DNA of 64,000 bases from Apricaphanius iberus (lineage: Eukaryota > Chordata > Actinopteri > Cyprinodontiformes > Aphaniidae), in assembly GCA_028564705.1 (NCBI GenBank), contig JAPXFQ010000127.1:806001-870000 (forward strand). Direction: 5' to 3'. Shown one piece after another: positions 13,001-21,400 of the stretch (positions within the stretch are counted from its first letter, which is position 1; the number at the start of each line of letters is the position of its first letter). The notes beneath the pieces were generated by a model. It did not search any database. It was not told the origin of the DNA and worked only from the letters and a program-made list of their open reading frames with translations. The position numbers and the translations under genes were made by a program.

Positions 13001-14202
13001 ACCAAATAACTTGTTTTAAACTTTTTAACCTAACATTAAAGTTATTCTGTCTAAAGCCTATTGTCTAAATTACTTTAATTAAATTAGCTCCATCTGCTGA
13101 AGTTCAGCATCTGTATACTACAGTTCATAAAGGTATCCCTTTGGCGTTATGCTAAAACTGTGTTTCATTATCAGATATTTCGTAGTCAGGCATGTTATCA
13201 GCTAGTCGTGCATTCAACAATGAAACAGCTGATTGAAAAAGAAAGAAAATAGTGCAGATTATTGATGATGTGTATATTTTGGCAGACGTTTTTTTTGTAA
13301 TGCAAATGAATCATGCTTTCCAACGCATATAATTTTCTGAAGAAAAAAGGGCAAAGTTTGATGGAACTAGAAAATAGCTGGGACTACTTTCTTGAAAAAC
13401 TTTCCAAAAGCCAGAGCTCTGACCAGGTGGTGATCACAGAATTTGGTTAATATGCACTACGCTGCTGGTAAGGATGGAATAGAACTTCATGTCTAAAAAG
13501 GCGAACTAACCCTTCAAATAGAAAATAAGGAACATCATGGATCTTTTTCTTCACTCTTCTTTATTCTTTTTTTATGTATTGTAGAAATATCGGATTGGGA
13601 CTCGGTTTCAGTAGATACTCCAAATCAAATTACTTGGCTCGGACTCAAGAGCAAAAACACCTGATTAGGACATTTCTATATTATGTCATCTATTGGACCT
13701 ACTTCTTCCTTTTGGATTTTGATGGCCAACTTATAGCCTGGTTGCCATCCAGCAGTATGGACTGCAATTACTTCATATTTGACCAGTCTCTAGATTTTGA
13801 TTGGTTGTGTATTAATTTTCACGTCTCAAATCAGGAAGCATGAAAGGAAGAACAACAACAAAAATGAAATCCAAGGGCACCTGAGAACAACCATTTGTGA
13901 CAACAACAAAAAATCATCAAAATACTTATTTCTGCTGTGGTTCTGGCCAGCATCATTGCGCTGATGTTGATGTGGAACACAAAGCCATTGATCCTGTATT
14001 TTTTATCTTGACAGGGCCCATTGGTCCCCAGGGATACAGCAAACCAGGTCCACCTGGTAAGCCTGGGTTTCCTGGTCAAAATGGATCAGAGGGTAAACCA
14101 GGTAATCCCGGTGTTCCTGGTCAGCCTGGGGTATGTGACCCATCCCTATGCTATTCTAGCATCATGAGAAGGAGTTCCTTCAGCAAAGGCCCAAACTATT
14201 GA
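1..14202 (+). CDS. col21a1: col21a1, collagen type XXI alpha 1 chain, C-terminal part (partial; 7 exons)
   Basis: This is the 3' end of a fibril-associated (FACIT-type) collagen secreted into the extracellular matrix. The coding join is 1-35, 272-316, 3890-3922, 4017-4163, 4427-4574, 4655-4732 and 14015-14202. All exons carry glycine every third residue, and every junction is GT-AG with matching phase, giving 223 complete residues and a stop. The triple helix has short interruptions: a CTRC segment near 4433 and an MVGD segment near 4699. The chain ends after the last Gly-X-Y block with a tail containing CDPSLC and ending KGPNY. That tail, and the position immediately upstream of bmp5, point to COL21A1. 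The von Willebrand A and laminin G-like domains expected in the family would lie left of the window. The gene name is inferred from the tail and synteny; the collagen identity is seen directly. Confidence 0.88.
272..316 (+). CDS. col21a1: col21a1 exon (45 bp)
   Basis: Acceptor aacag precedes [15 protein letters not shown] and donor gtaagt follows. A 45-bp phase-0 exon is a typical collagen unit of five Gly-X-Y triplets. Confidence 0.85.
317..1600. other. col21a1 intron, no recognised feature
   Basis: Low-complexity AT-rich intron. An open frame at 566-916 shows no family resemblance and is probably chance. Nothing else is supported. Confidence 0.4.
1790..3390 (-). mobile_element. Tc1-like transposon relic, split by nested repeats
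   Basis: 1949-2085 and about 2905-3230 read, on the minus strand, like neighbouring parts of a decayed Tc1 transposase. Landmarks on the + strand include a ctgcagcaaaacatccc block and a catcatgatgttgcc block. The same landmarks occur in the same order in the bmp5 intron copy at 22750-24010. All frames are broken. The ends were not defined. Family assignment is from recognised sequence, not a search. Confidence 0.55.
2090..2890 (+). repeat. teleost high-copy interspersed repeat, interrupted
   Basis: 2165-2215 carries the block around tacaccctggacaggtcgcc. 2735-2885 carries the downstream blocks (aaggacaattta, aattaacc, aacatgcaaactcc). The same blocks are contiguous at 4755-5105. About 510 bp of unrelated sequence (2225-2735) separates them here, so this copy probably received an insertion. 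The whole unit sits inside the Tc1 relic. Confidence 0.55.
3890..3922 (+). CDS. col21a1: col21a1 exon (33 bp)
   Basis: Acceptor ttcag, coding [11 protein letters not shown], donor gtatgc. Phase 0 on both sides. The block ends on an incomplete triplet before the next exon starts KGT, so the Gly-X-Y register continues across the junction. Confidence 0.8.
4017..4163 (+). CDS. col21a1: col21a1 exon (147 bp)
   Basis: Acceptor ttgccag, then [11 protein letters not shown] and a long Gly-X-Y run ending GPEGRY before donor gtatgt. The intron to the left is only 94 bp. The 3' border is chosen at the single good donor; it is in frame with the following exon. Confidence 0.8.
4427..4574 (+). CDS. col21a1: col21a1 exon with CxxC helix interruption
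   Basis: Starts after cagcag with [11 protein letters not shown], then an unbroken Gly-X-Y run to GIIGLK and one base of the next glycine codon before donor gtacaa. The CTRC segment looks like a hinge between helical domains. The start could instead follow the ag at 4415, but only the chosen border keeps phase 0 with the previous exon. Confidence 0.75.
4655..4732 (+). CDS. col21a1: col21a1 exon (78 bp)
   Basis: Acceptor tttgtag. The split glycine is completed and the exon reads [13 protein letters not shown], an interruption QVMVGDQ, then GPPGPPG. Donor gtaaga. Phase 1 in and out. Confidence 0.85.
4755..5105 (+). repeat. teleost high-copy interspersed repeat, near complete
   Basis: Begins with catccatccatcc and continues through the conserved blocks tacaccctggacaggtcacc, aaggacaattta, aattaacctgac and aacatgcaaactcc to a tRNA-like end (gctaaccactgcgccacc). 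Relatives in this window lie at 2090-2890, 31240-31395 (reverse), 38387-38640 (reverse), 43960-44140 (reverse, decayed) and 53510-53670. I did not assign a family name. Confidence 0.7.
5164..6388 (-). mobile_element. 5'-truncated Penelope-like retroelement with target-site duplication
   Basis: A 13-bp direct repeat, atgaaataaatat, lies at 5164-5176 and 6376-6388 and is read as the target-site duplication. Inside are perfect 31-bp inverted copies at 5174-5204 and 6309-6339, the right one followed by 36 bp more. The only coding part is the GIY-YIG endonuclease end of a Penelope-like protein, on the minus strand; the reverse transcriptase is missing. Inverted terminal copies and 5' truncation are known in this class. 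The intact duplication suggests a fairly young insertion. Confidence 0.75.
5431..6057 (-). CDS. GIY-YIG endonuclease domain of Penelope-like element
   Basis: A 208-residue open frame inside the truncated element. GIY-YIG signatures are visible: VYAI at residues 77-80, YIGET at 90-94, R101 on the following helix, E149 in RGVKEAIYV and N161 in LNRGG. These are the positions expected for the nuclease core that nicks target DNA during retrotransposition. A basic lysine-rich stretch (residues 12-24) precedes it. The reverse-transcriptase part is absent, so this copy cannot move on its own. The first methionine is only the first in the open frame, not a proven start. Confidence 0.7.
   Translation of the reverse strand: MKTAASSRRTDNKVVKKEKENKRNNVVIPYVSGISEKLRRIFNKHSIPVYFQPSNTLRQRQVHPKDRTPHAHKSNLVYAIQCNEECKDLYIGETKQPLYKRMAQHRRANSSGIDSAVHLHLKEKAHSFEDSNVQILDREDRWFERGVKEAIYVKVEKPSLNRGGSLRHHLSPIYNAALSSLPRRLKNLTSNKKNNSDSSDCRYNTIGH
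6565..7740 (+). pseudogene. Tc1/mariner transposase relic, N-terminal to central part
   Basis: In shifting + frames the decayed protein shows Tc1 landmarks: [12 protein letters not shown] (after about 7198), a KSEIF block near 7402 corresponding to DESKFEIF, a RRAGEQ block near 7440, and [10 protein letters not shown] near 7663, matching the QDNDPKHT catalytic region. Multiple stops and frameshifts make it dead. The start near 6565 resembles a terminal repeat. The C-terminal portion is not here but appears at about 10860-11070. Confidence 0.7.
7756..8100. repeat. probable interspersed repeat, family unknown
   Basis: Complex sequence between two recognisable repeats, with a 94-codon open frame on the minus strand (7818-8102) showing no domain I recognise. 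Its abrupt start at 7750 suggests insertion into the Tc1 relic. Confidence 0.3.
8325..8575 (+). repeat. teleost interspersed repeat (tatatagcgctttt type)
   Basis: Contains the motifs tatatagcgcttttctagtc, caaagtgctttaca, cattcacccattcacac and a B-box-like end near gaacctatgaccctccga. This arrangement is common in fish genomes. Family not named. Confidence 0.6.
8645..9100 (+). mobile_element. LINE 3' end with TTGA-type tail
   Basis: A GT-rich 3' region ends in tctgtaaagcactttgag, a tataaataaag block and a tail of ttgattga units at 9070-9100. A second copy of this 3' end is at 33905-34095. No coding region remains. The internal GT microsatellite is at 8911-8934. Confidence 0.6.
8911..8934. repeat. 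GT dinucleotide microsatellite
   Basis: About 12 uninterrupted GT units inside the LINE 3' region. Confidence 0.9.
10010..10077. repeat. TTA trinucleotide microsatellite
   Basis: About 22 perfect TTA units. Long, uninterrupted and therefore likely polymorphic. Confidence 0.95.
10150..10225 (+). ncRNA. tRNA-like SINE head
   Basis: An A-box-like segment (tggttgactggttagtgcac) and a B-box-like segment (gggattgaatcttg) are spaced as in a tRNA gene, around a gactc/gagtc anticodon-type stem. It resembles a tRNA-Glu relative, but the acceptor stem does not close. It is read as the 5' end of a SINE whose body continues to about 10430. Confidence 0.5.
10700..11150 (+). pseudogene. Tc1 transposase relic, C-terminal part
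   Basis: In one + frame the decayed protein reads WSPQSPVL, then [20 protein letters not shown], the usual C-terminal block of Tc1 transposases after the last catalytic region. It lacks the N-terminal and central parts, which are found 3 kb upstream in the same orientation. Confidence 0.6.
11700..13512 (+). mobile_element. THAP-domain DNA transposon with long inverted ends (Kolobok-like)
   Basis: The ends are long imperfect inverted repeats: about 11727-11805 (tagacatgaagtt onward) pairs with about 13410-13500. The left end is preceded by TTAA at 11696-11699; the right has ttcaa, a one-base change from TTAA. A broken THAP-domain frame lies inside. TTAA duplications together with THAP domains are characteristic of Kolobok elements; P-like elements also carry THAP domains but duplicate 8 bp. 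No full transposase was recognised, so this is a non-autonomous copy. Confidence 0.6.
12064..12303 (+). pseudogene. THAP zinc-finger domain remnant
   Basis: A 79-codon frame with the C2CH THAP pattern: C5, C10, C57 and H60, with W36, the HRFPV block at 23-27 and F61 after the histidine. THAP domains bind DNA and occur in transposases. The expected continuation LKSAAVPLP is visible one base out of frame after a nine-A tract at 12287-12295, so the frame is broken by a small indel there. Confidence 0.7.
13513..14014. other. end of col21a1 last intron, no recognised feature
   Basis: AT-rich intron leading to the terminal exon. An open frame at 13574-13843 has no recognisable domain. Confidence 0.4.
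14015..14202 (+). CDS. col21a1: col21a1 terminal coding exon
   Basis: Acceptor cttgacag follows a 9.3-kb intron. The exon encodes [12 protein letters not shown], further Gly-X-Y triplets to GQPGV, then the non-collagenous tail with two cysteines in CDPSLC and a basic KGPNY end, stop TGA at 14200. The phase joins the previous exon exactly. The two tail cysteines probably form inter-chain disulfides, as in other FACIT chains (inference). Confidence 0.88.
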
Positions 14203-15050
14203 CGAATTGCAGTATCACTAACACCTTCAATCTAAAGCTGATGTGGAACAAGCACCCATTCTCAGGAAGATTTCATTTCGACAGTTTATCCTCTAACAGT
14301 ACCTCTTCTAACTTTTTTAGTGATCTCATTCAACATCATTGTATTTCATAATATGTGTATTGAATATAATGAAGAATAGTATTCTTTTTGGTTTGAAAAT
14401 TTTTTATTTTATTTTTTTTTTTACATTTTCAGGGTGTTATAACAGAAAATTGGCTCATTTGAATACCTCTATCTGAGCGCCTTGAAATCTTGTATGTCAT
14501 TGTGGCTGGTACACTTTGTTATAGTGCCCCCTAGTGTTGCTTCAGTGAATGATGCCCTTTACCAACTTCGCTGCACTGTCATGGGTGCTATTTCACGTAT
14601 GAAACAAAATAAAACTGTTACATAAATTACATGTTTTAATGTTAATCGGAAATAATTATTCCGTAAAACTGTCATGTTTTGATTTTGTCTTACTGATTAT
14701 GATCTTGTGTGAACATTTTTAACTTTTTCAAGCAGCTATAAACTAAAAAAAAAAATCAGTTTCTCACAAAAATTGGAAGTCTTTAAAATGTCACCTCTTT
14801 ACATGTAGAATGGAATTGCTTAAAATTTTGACATGTATGTAACAATTTTGACATTTTTATTTCATTTACTCTCCCCGGGTTGAGTTTTATTTCTGTATTA
14901 GGTATTGTATTGTTATTTATAAAAGAGTCATATCTGCGTATTGCAGCAGTCAGTGATACATCTTTAACACTTTTGTAATGTTGATATTGTGTGACTTTAC
15001 TATGTTTAATGTCATTAAAATAGATTTGAAATTGAAAAAAATTGTGAAAT
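14203..15050 (+). other. col21a1: col21a1 3' untranslated region (approximate)
   Basis: AT-rich and without coding features. The first canonical polyadenylation signal after the stop is AATAAA at 14608-14613. Weaker ATTAAA-like signals occur near 15013, so the true 3' end could be either. The right boundary is a guess. Confidence 0.4.
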
Positions 15051-16150
15051 ACATTTGTTTCACTCTCAAACTACTTATCCTGATCTTACAGATACAGTTG
15101 TAATTCAACATAATATCACATTAGTAAACTAAGGCCCAGATTGGGTAATCGGGAGAATCTCGACGATTCCAGGTGGGTGCCAGTGTCCTATGGCAAGCCA
15201 AGTCTTATAAGTATTCCGAAAGTGCAACTAGTAGGCAAAAATAAGTTACTAGTAAAGCCTTATTCCCACAGCAGGATATTCATGATCATTTTGCCCCAAT
15301 TTCCTCTTCCAACAACCCCCGTTAATCAGGATGGCTCTTATAATAATCCTAACAGATATCTGTCATGTGCGGTTTGTTAAGAGTGATCTGGTGACTGGTC
15401 CGCACGCAAGGATGTTGGGACCTATTGCAAATCAGGGATATCCAACATGTTGGATTGTATTTCCACAATATTACAGCGTGGTCCGAACACAAACCAGCAT
15501 GCAGCCTGTGACGTGTACTGTGTACTGTGACGTGTACAGCCACTAAGTAATACGAAATGCGACATGAGTATGTTTGTTGTTTTTTTTTATATTGAACTTG
15601 TTTCTGAATTATTCAAAAAAAAATGAGAATTGTGTTATTCAGACTGTCAAAAAAGTTCAGTATAGCCGCACACTCGTTGGCATACACAACAGTTGGTATC
15701 GAGAGTATGGAGTTTTTACACAAACTGCTTGCCATTCAGGGCTTCCAATGGCATCCTGCTTTTTTTCCAGCACACTTTGACATAACATGTCAGCACTCAG
15801 TAAGCTCAGTTCGAAAGTAGAAAGGGCAAGGGTGGCGCAGAGAAGGCTAGAAGTAAGAAGAGGAAAACTCTGGAAACAGATGCAAAAATTTGCCACTTTT
15901 TCATTAAAACAAGCTTGCGGTTTGTTACAATAAATGATGGCGATGAAATGGGTAAGACAAGATGTTGAGCTTTACCTGCAAAGAACCATTTTAGTTAATT
16001 ATCAAGTCAATCAACTGCTTGGAATCGTTGCAACTTACGTAACATATCATCTTATTGATAATATGATGCGACGACACATAACTGGGAAGCTTTGTCCTGT
16101 AACTCCTCCGAGTTCGAAAGAAAATTCAGCACCAAGCGATATGAGTGTGT
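15051..16150. other. col21a1-bmp5 intergenic, unassigned repeat-like sequence
   Basis: Higher-complexity sequence around 15130-15920 looks like decayed transposon DNA, with short tandem duplication of gtgtactgtgacgtgtac near 15511-15537. No terminal repeats or protein motifs were secured. Confidence 0.3.
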
Positions 16151-16155
16151 CTGGT

Positions 16156-16179
16156 GGGGGGGGGGGGGGGGGGGGGGGG
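16156..16179. repeat. 24-bp poly-G run
   Basis: Uninterrupted G homopolymer; the true length is uncertain in most sequencing technologies. It can form G-quadruplex structure. Confidence 0.95.
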
Positions 16180-17640
16180 TTACTTATTGGGTAAATATTA
16201 TTTGTATTACCATAGTATAATGACTCCAGGGATAAAATGAGTCCCACTCTAGCCCTCACTAAAGTTACCCACAACAAGAACATCATATCTACTAAAGCAT
16301 ATAAAATAATGGAGTGTGATTATGAACAAGGTTAAAGTAAAACGCTCAATATGTGGGAAATTTCCATTTAAGACCCTTACTTCATGAAAGTTGATGAACC
16401 CTAAAACCTAAAATGCTTTTGGAGATGGTGACAGCGTATTTTGTATCCACACCTCCTGAAATTACCACCAAACAACTTAAAAAATGTTTAGGCTATTGGG
16501 ATTTTATGTAGCTCCACAAAGGGGTGCATGATTGTGAAGTTGAAGTATAATGATACAAGACTTTATATTTTTCTTTCATCAAGTAAGCAAGAAAGGGTCG
16601 GATTGCTGCACTTTTTTTTACTGTGGTTACAGATGCAGGTCCCTGTTTGTCCCTACCAACTGTGCACATCTAGAGAATTAGCGGTATCAGATTAAGGGGG
16701 GCTAAATATATTTGAACAACATAGTTTTATGTACATTTCGTTCATCTACTAAATAAAATCCCTTTAAAATACAATCTGAATTTGTGGTTGTAATGTCGGG
16801 AAATGAGTACTTTTCCAAGGCAGTATAGGTATCGTTGAGACTGCTGAATTGATGACAGTATTTTAACTGTCCACTAGATGACACTACAGCGTAACATCTC
16901 AGCCAAGCAATGAAACTAAAAGTTTTCTCAATTAGAAAGCTTTGTGTTTTGTTTGTTTCTCACCTCGCTATTATATTATGCTTACTCTACGTGATTATTT
17001 GTTTAATTAGGCTACTTAATTGAATGAAAATGTAACCACCTTTTCCTTACCGTAGGCTAAACTGGCTATTATATATTAAGCTCACTGTTACATTCAGATA
17101 GGTAATGAATGTAGAGTTCGCCAACTTAATGAACTTTATAGAGCTATTACGTATCGTGGCATTGTTAGACAACTACAAAAGACTGGTGAATTTATCTTTA
17201 ACTTCCTTTCGTTTAAACAACTTACAGTAGGATCAAAAGCATTGAATGCAGCTAGAGCGCTCACCTATAAACACTCTGACTTCAATAAGTTGAGGTGATT
17301 AAAAGGCTCTGTCATTACTCTTTCACTCGTTAAGACTGGGCTCTCGGATTTCAAGTGTCTCCATTTACACTCCGAAGCCGCCACATTCATCATGGGACCC
17401 GGGCTAAAGTTTTACTGCGGCCGCTAGAGGAGGATGCGAAAACAAGAGCCGAATGTGGGATGGACCCAAAGGGCAACTATAGCCCCAGTTAGTGAACATT
17501 CTCATGAAATATACATATAATTTATATACCAGCCGGGGCATGAACCGAGTGTTTCTCTTTTCTTATTTCTGACACAGTTAAGCACGTTTCATCCTTTTGG
17601 AAAGGTATATTCTCCCAACCTCCTGGGCGTACCTACGTTT
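16180..17640. other. bmp5 upstream region
   Basis: Largely non-repetitive, AT-rich until about 17330, then more GC-rich towards the gene. A TATAAA at 17276-17281 is a possible distal promoter element. No coding sequence seen. Confidence 0.4.
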
Positions 17641-17932
17641 TTTTTTTTTTTTCATGTCAGAGGAGTAAGGTGAGGAACGGGGTCACCGCTTCATAAATAC
17701 TCGGAGACTCTGGACAGACCTCGGAGGAGTAAACGGGCCTACTGCCAGAGAAAGTTCTCACACAGGACAGGAGCACCGATTTTTCCCTTGTACCACAACA
17801 GACTGTCTTACCAGACTTGCGGCGCCTCTATTTTAATGGCGAGTGTATGAATCCGTACTGCAGACTTTTAAAGATTTTTGTTTTTCCTCAATGATTGCGA
17901 TGTAATTCATTCTCAAAGAGAGCTATACCAGG
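17641..17932 (+). promoter_or_regulatory. bmp5: bmp5 proximal promoter and 5' UTR (approximate)
   Basis: A TATA-like cataaata at 17692-17699 lies in a GC-richer stretch with ggtcaccg just upstream. If it is used, transcription would begin near 17725 and the 5' UTR would be about 200 bp. The transcription start is inferred, not shown. Confidence 0.4.
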
Positions 17933-18437
17933 ATGACAGTGCTTTATACTCCCCTGAACCGCGCACTTTTCGCACTTGCTTGGAGCAGCCTAAGTTTCCT
18001 TTCCTATGCTCAGTGCGCTCTCACTGACAACCATGTGCACTCCAGCTTTATTTACAGGAGGTTGCGCAATCACGAGCGCAGGGAGATCCAGAGAGAGATC
18101 CTTTCCATCCTGGGCTTGCCTCACCGTCCGAGGCCCTTGTCTCCCGGGAAACAAGCGTCCTCCGCACCGCTCTTCATGCTCGACCTCTACAACGCCATGG
18201 CCGTTGAGGAGGGGGAGGACGGGCTGGCTGTATTGAATCGGAGCGTAGGAAAGAGCTTCAGTGCCAAGGCTCAAGGGCACACCAAGAAAAGTTACAACCT
18301 GCAGCATGCTGGCTATTCCCGTGTACCGCAGCCCTACAGAGCGGCCCCTCTGCTGGGGCACAGTCCTGCACTAACCACGGCGCATGACACCAATTTCCTC
18401 AATGATGCTGATATGGTTATGAGCTTTGTCAATTTAG
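17933..18437 (+). CDS. bmp5: bmp5 exon 1 (coding part)
   Basis: Signal peptide and N-terminal prodomain, residues 1-168 plus one base. The first ATG of the frame is used because a hydrophobic leader follows directly. The donor gtgagt splits the valine codon. Residues 75-120 are the least conserved part compared with mammals. Confidence 0.95.
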
Positions 18438-21400
18438 GTGAGTGTCTGACTGGCTCATGCAGTAATTAACCAATTTAAAAGGTTAATAATGAATAACAAA
18501 AAGTAAGCATATTTCAATAACGCTCATATGACAGACGTTTTAAATTCGTTTTTAGTTTTAATTTGATGTATTTTTTAATTAAGTCATTAGGACCAATTCT
18601 AACATGGTAGGAAAAATAAATGCACGGCATCTCTTGACCTGTTGTGTTTCTGTCACAATCAACTGCAGTATAAACAATTTAAACTAATAACAGGTTACAT
18701 AAAATATTTATTGGAGTTTCACTTTAATATTTCAGACCCTTTAAGACCCAAATAAATGATTAGAATCATGCATTGCAATAATCAAGATCATATAAACAGG
18801 TCAGAAAGAACTCTTAAATACAATAGAATCTTCCCTTCTACTTTAAACGCTCATCCATAATTTAATAAGCTATATTTTCACAGATACTCATTCTTTTTGA
18901 TGTAACACCAAAGGTTTTTCTAAAGCACCACTTATACTTAGTTCTTGGTGGGTGATATATTTTAGTATTTAACACAATCCAGCCTTACATTTTTTCAACC
19001 ATTTTCATGTGGGCGCCTTTCAATTAAAATAGCGGTTGATTTATATAATGACTGTATTCGTTCAGTAGCTGCAACCCTGAACCCAGCGGTTCAGAGCAGC
19101 TTATCAGATGGCTGTCTGACCTTGAAAAAATTGGTTTCAATTATTTCCTGTTGTTAAAAGAGAAAGAGGGGGGGTGATATTGACAGACATCTGCATGTGA
19201 GGTTCTGTCACTGTAATAGAGTTCCACAACCATTTGTGAGATTCGTTTGTCGCCCTATGAACAGGATTCAAGCACATGGTGAATATTATTCAAAAGCAGC
19301 AGGTCAGAGCATAAATAAACTTTTTTTTTATCCCTGGAAACATAAAAACAGCTTAATGTGTAACGAAGTGCTAGCATTTCAAGGCAGAAAATTATATTTT
19401 ACATAAAACAGAGCATAATGTTAAAAATAAATCTGAATGTTCGTAGCCTCAAACAATAATTCCTAACCTTGGTCTGAGTCCATCTGTTTCCACTTACCCC
19501 TCTACCAAGCATGTACACTGTCAGCCTTGAAAGTTCTGCTCTCATTCCCGGGGACTTTCAGTAAAGTTCTCAAAGAGGCTCTTGTCTTTATTACAGTACG
19601 CTCAATGCAGCAGCTTACCTCAACTGTTTTAAAGACATTTTGGTGCTCTTTTCATGCATTTTAATATTGTAATGAGGGGTGCTTTTCAATCCGATTCTCA
19701 GTGATTATACTTGCAGAAAAAGTATAACATAATCTGATTAATTATATTAAAACTGAAACAGAGTAATTATAACACATTCTAAATCATTTAAAAATCTATT
19801 TTCATGACTAATAATAAGTATTTATTGTATTTATTATTTTATTTTATTAAATAAACATAAGCAAAAATATAGACTAAACACCCATTAAATATAATAGTAC
19901 CTTAAAATTATTATTGTGGAGAATATTATATGTTCTCATCATTATCTGTGTAATAGAGTACCTCAGTAAGTCTATTCAGCTATTATCATTCAGTTTATCT
20001 GCTATGGTAGTTAGCCTCCTGTCAGTAAGGATTGGAATTATTTGATTTTCAAACAATTACTGTCCTTTAAATTTGTCTTTCTTGTAGGTGAGGTAAAATA
20101 TAGTATCCATCCGTCAGTAAGTGACCAGCAGTGTCCACCAGCAAGTAGGGGAAATCAGCACTGCGTTGCTTTTATTGCAGCACAGCCCAACCAAATTCAG
20201 GTTTCTCCAGTACCTTCCTGAGCATTTTCGAGAATAACTTTGAACTGTAGGAGTGATATTGAGGGATTTTTATTTTTTTGTAGCAATTTTCAAATTGAAA
20301 CTTTTTAAATAATTGAGAAACGTGGATTCTGTTAACTTGCAGTCCTGGCAATAACTGGCAGTCCTGATTATTTTAATTACTAGTAAACTGTTTGTATGCA
20401 GTTTAGTCTTAGCATAGAGGGACATTATTGAAGCTTCAGCCATTTGAAAGCTAAAAGCTCTTTCCTCTCAGTGGCCCTTCTGCTTCAGATCACAGTCTGT
20501 GGCTAATTTAATACAAGCCACTCAGTGGTTTAAAGTCAGGCCTGACCTCTGACCTGGTTGTGCTAAGTAACCACAGGCACTCTCTCTTGATAAAATATCA
20601 TGCAAACACTCTGCTTGATATCACTACCAGTCTCAGGATGTCCACTGACCTCAGCCGCGTTCCTCCTTGCTGTGCTAGGTAGGGATATGAGACAGCTAAG
20701 GTCACGCTGACAAGCTGCTGGTTAACTTTAATGCTGTTGCTCAGGTTTTATTCTCAAAAGATAAGTCAAAATCCCTTTCAACAAGGGCTATTTTTTTCAA
20801 ATCATGACTCCTTGGGGAATGTTTAGTAGAGGTGAGCTGCAGGTCAGAAATGAGGTCAGAGCAGACACTCACATGGGCCCTGAAGAGTCCTGTCTGTTCT
20901 TTTCTTTCTGCTTGGCAGCAGCGGAAAGTGTCTTTAATTGAAATCAGCCTGTTTTTCCTAACTGACAGCCCATTTATCATGGCCAGAGAATGCAGTAAGG
21001 CACACAGTAGAGGGGCTGTCTGGGAAATGCTACCTGTATTGAGCTGACTGATTTAATGAACTGGAAAGTGCTTTTGTTGGTACTCAAAATGTTTGGGTTG
21101 GACCTTGAATGTAAAAGAAGATGTGATAAATATTCTTTTTTTTCTCCTCTACAATTCATGCTAAGTTTCTCTGTCATGCAACACAAGAAGCAGTTCAGGA
21201 GGTGAACTCGTATTTTCTGTTGAGATTTAGTATGCAGTAATACATTGTATTTTTTTTTCTTTTCCCAGTAGAGAAAGATAAAGATTTTTCTCACCAAAGA
21301 AGACACTACAAGGAGTTCCGTTTTGACCTGACTCAGATCCCAGATGGAGAGGCGGTGACTGCAGCAGAATTTAGGATCTATAAAGACCGCAGTCATGCTC

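Noticed and set aside
16047..16286. Frame with a proline run (and a glycine run on the other strand)
   Set aside because: Produced by the poly-G homopolymer.
17990..18361. 123-codon minus-strand frame over bmp5 exon 1
   Set aside because: Antisense shadow of a GC-rich coding exon.
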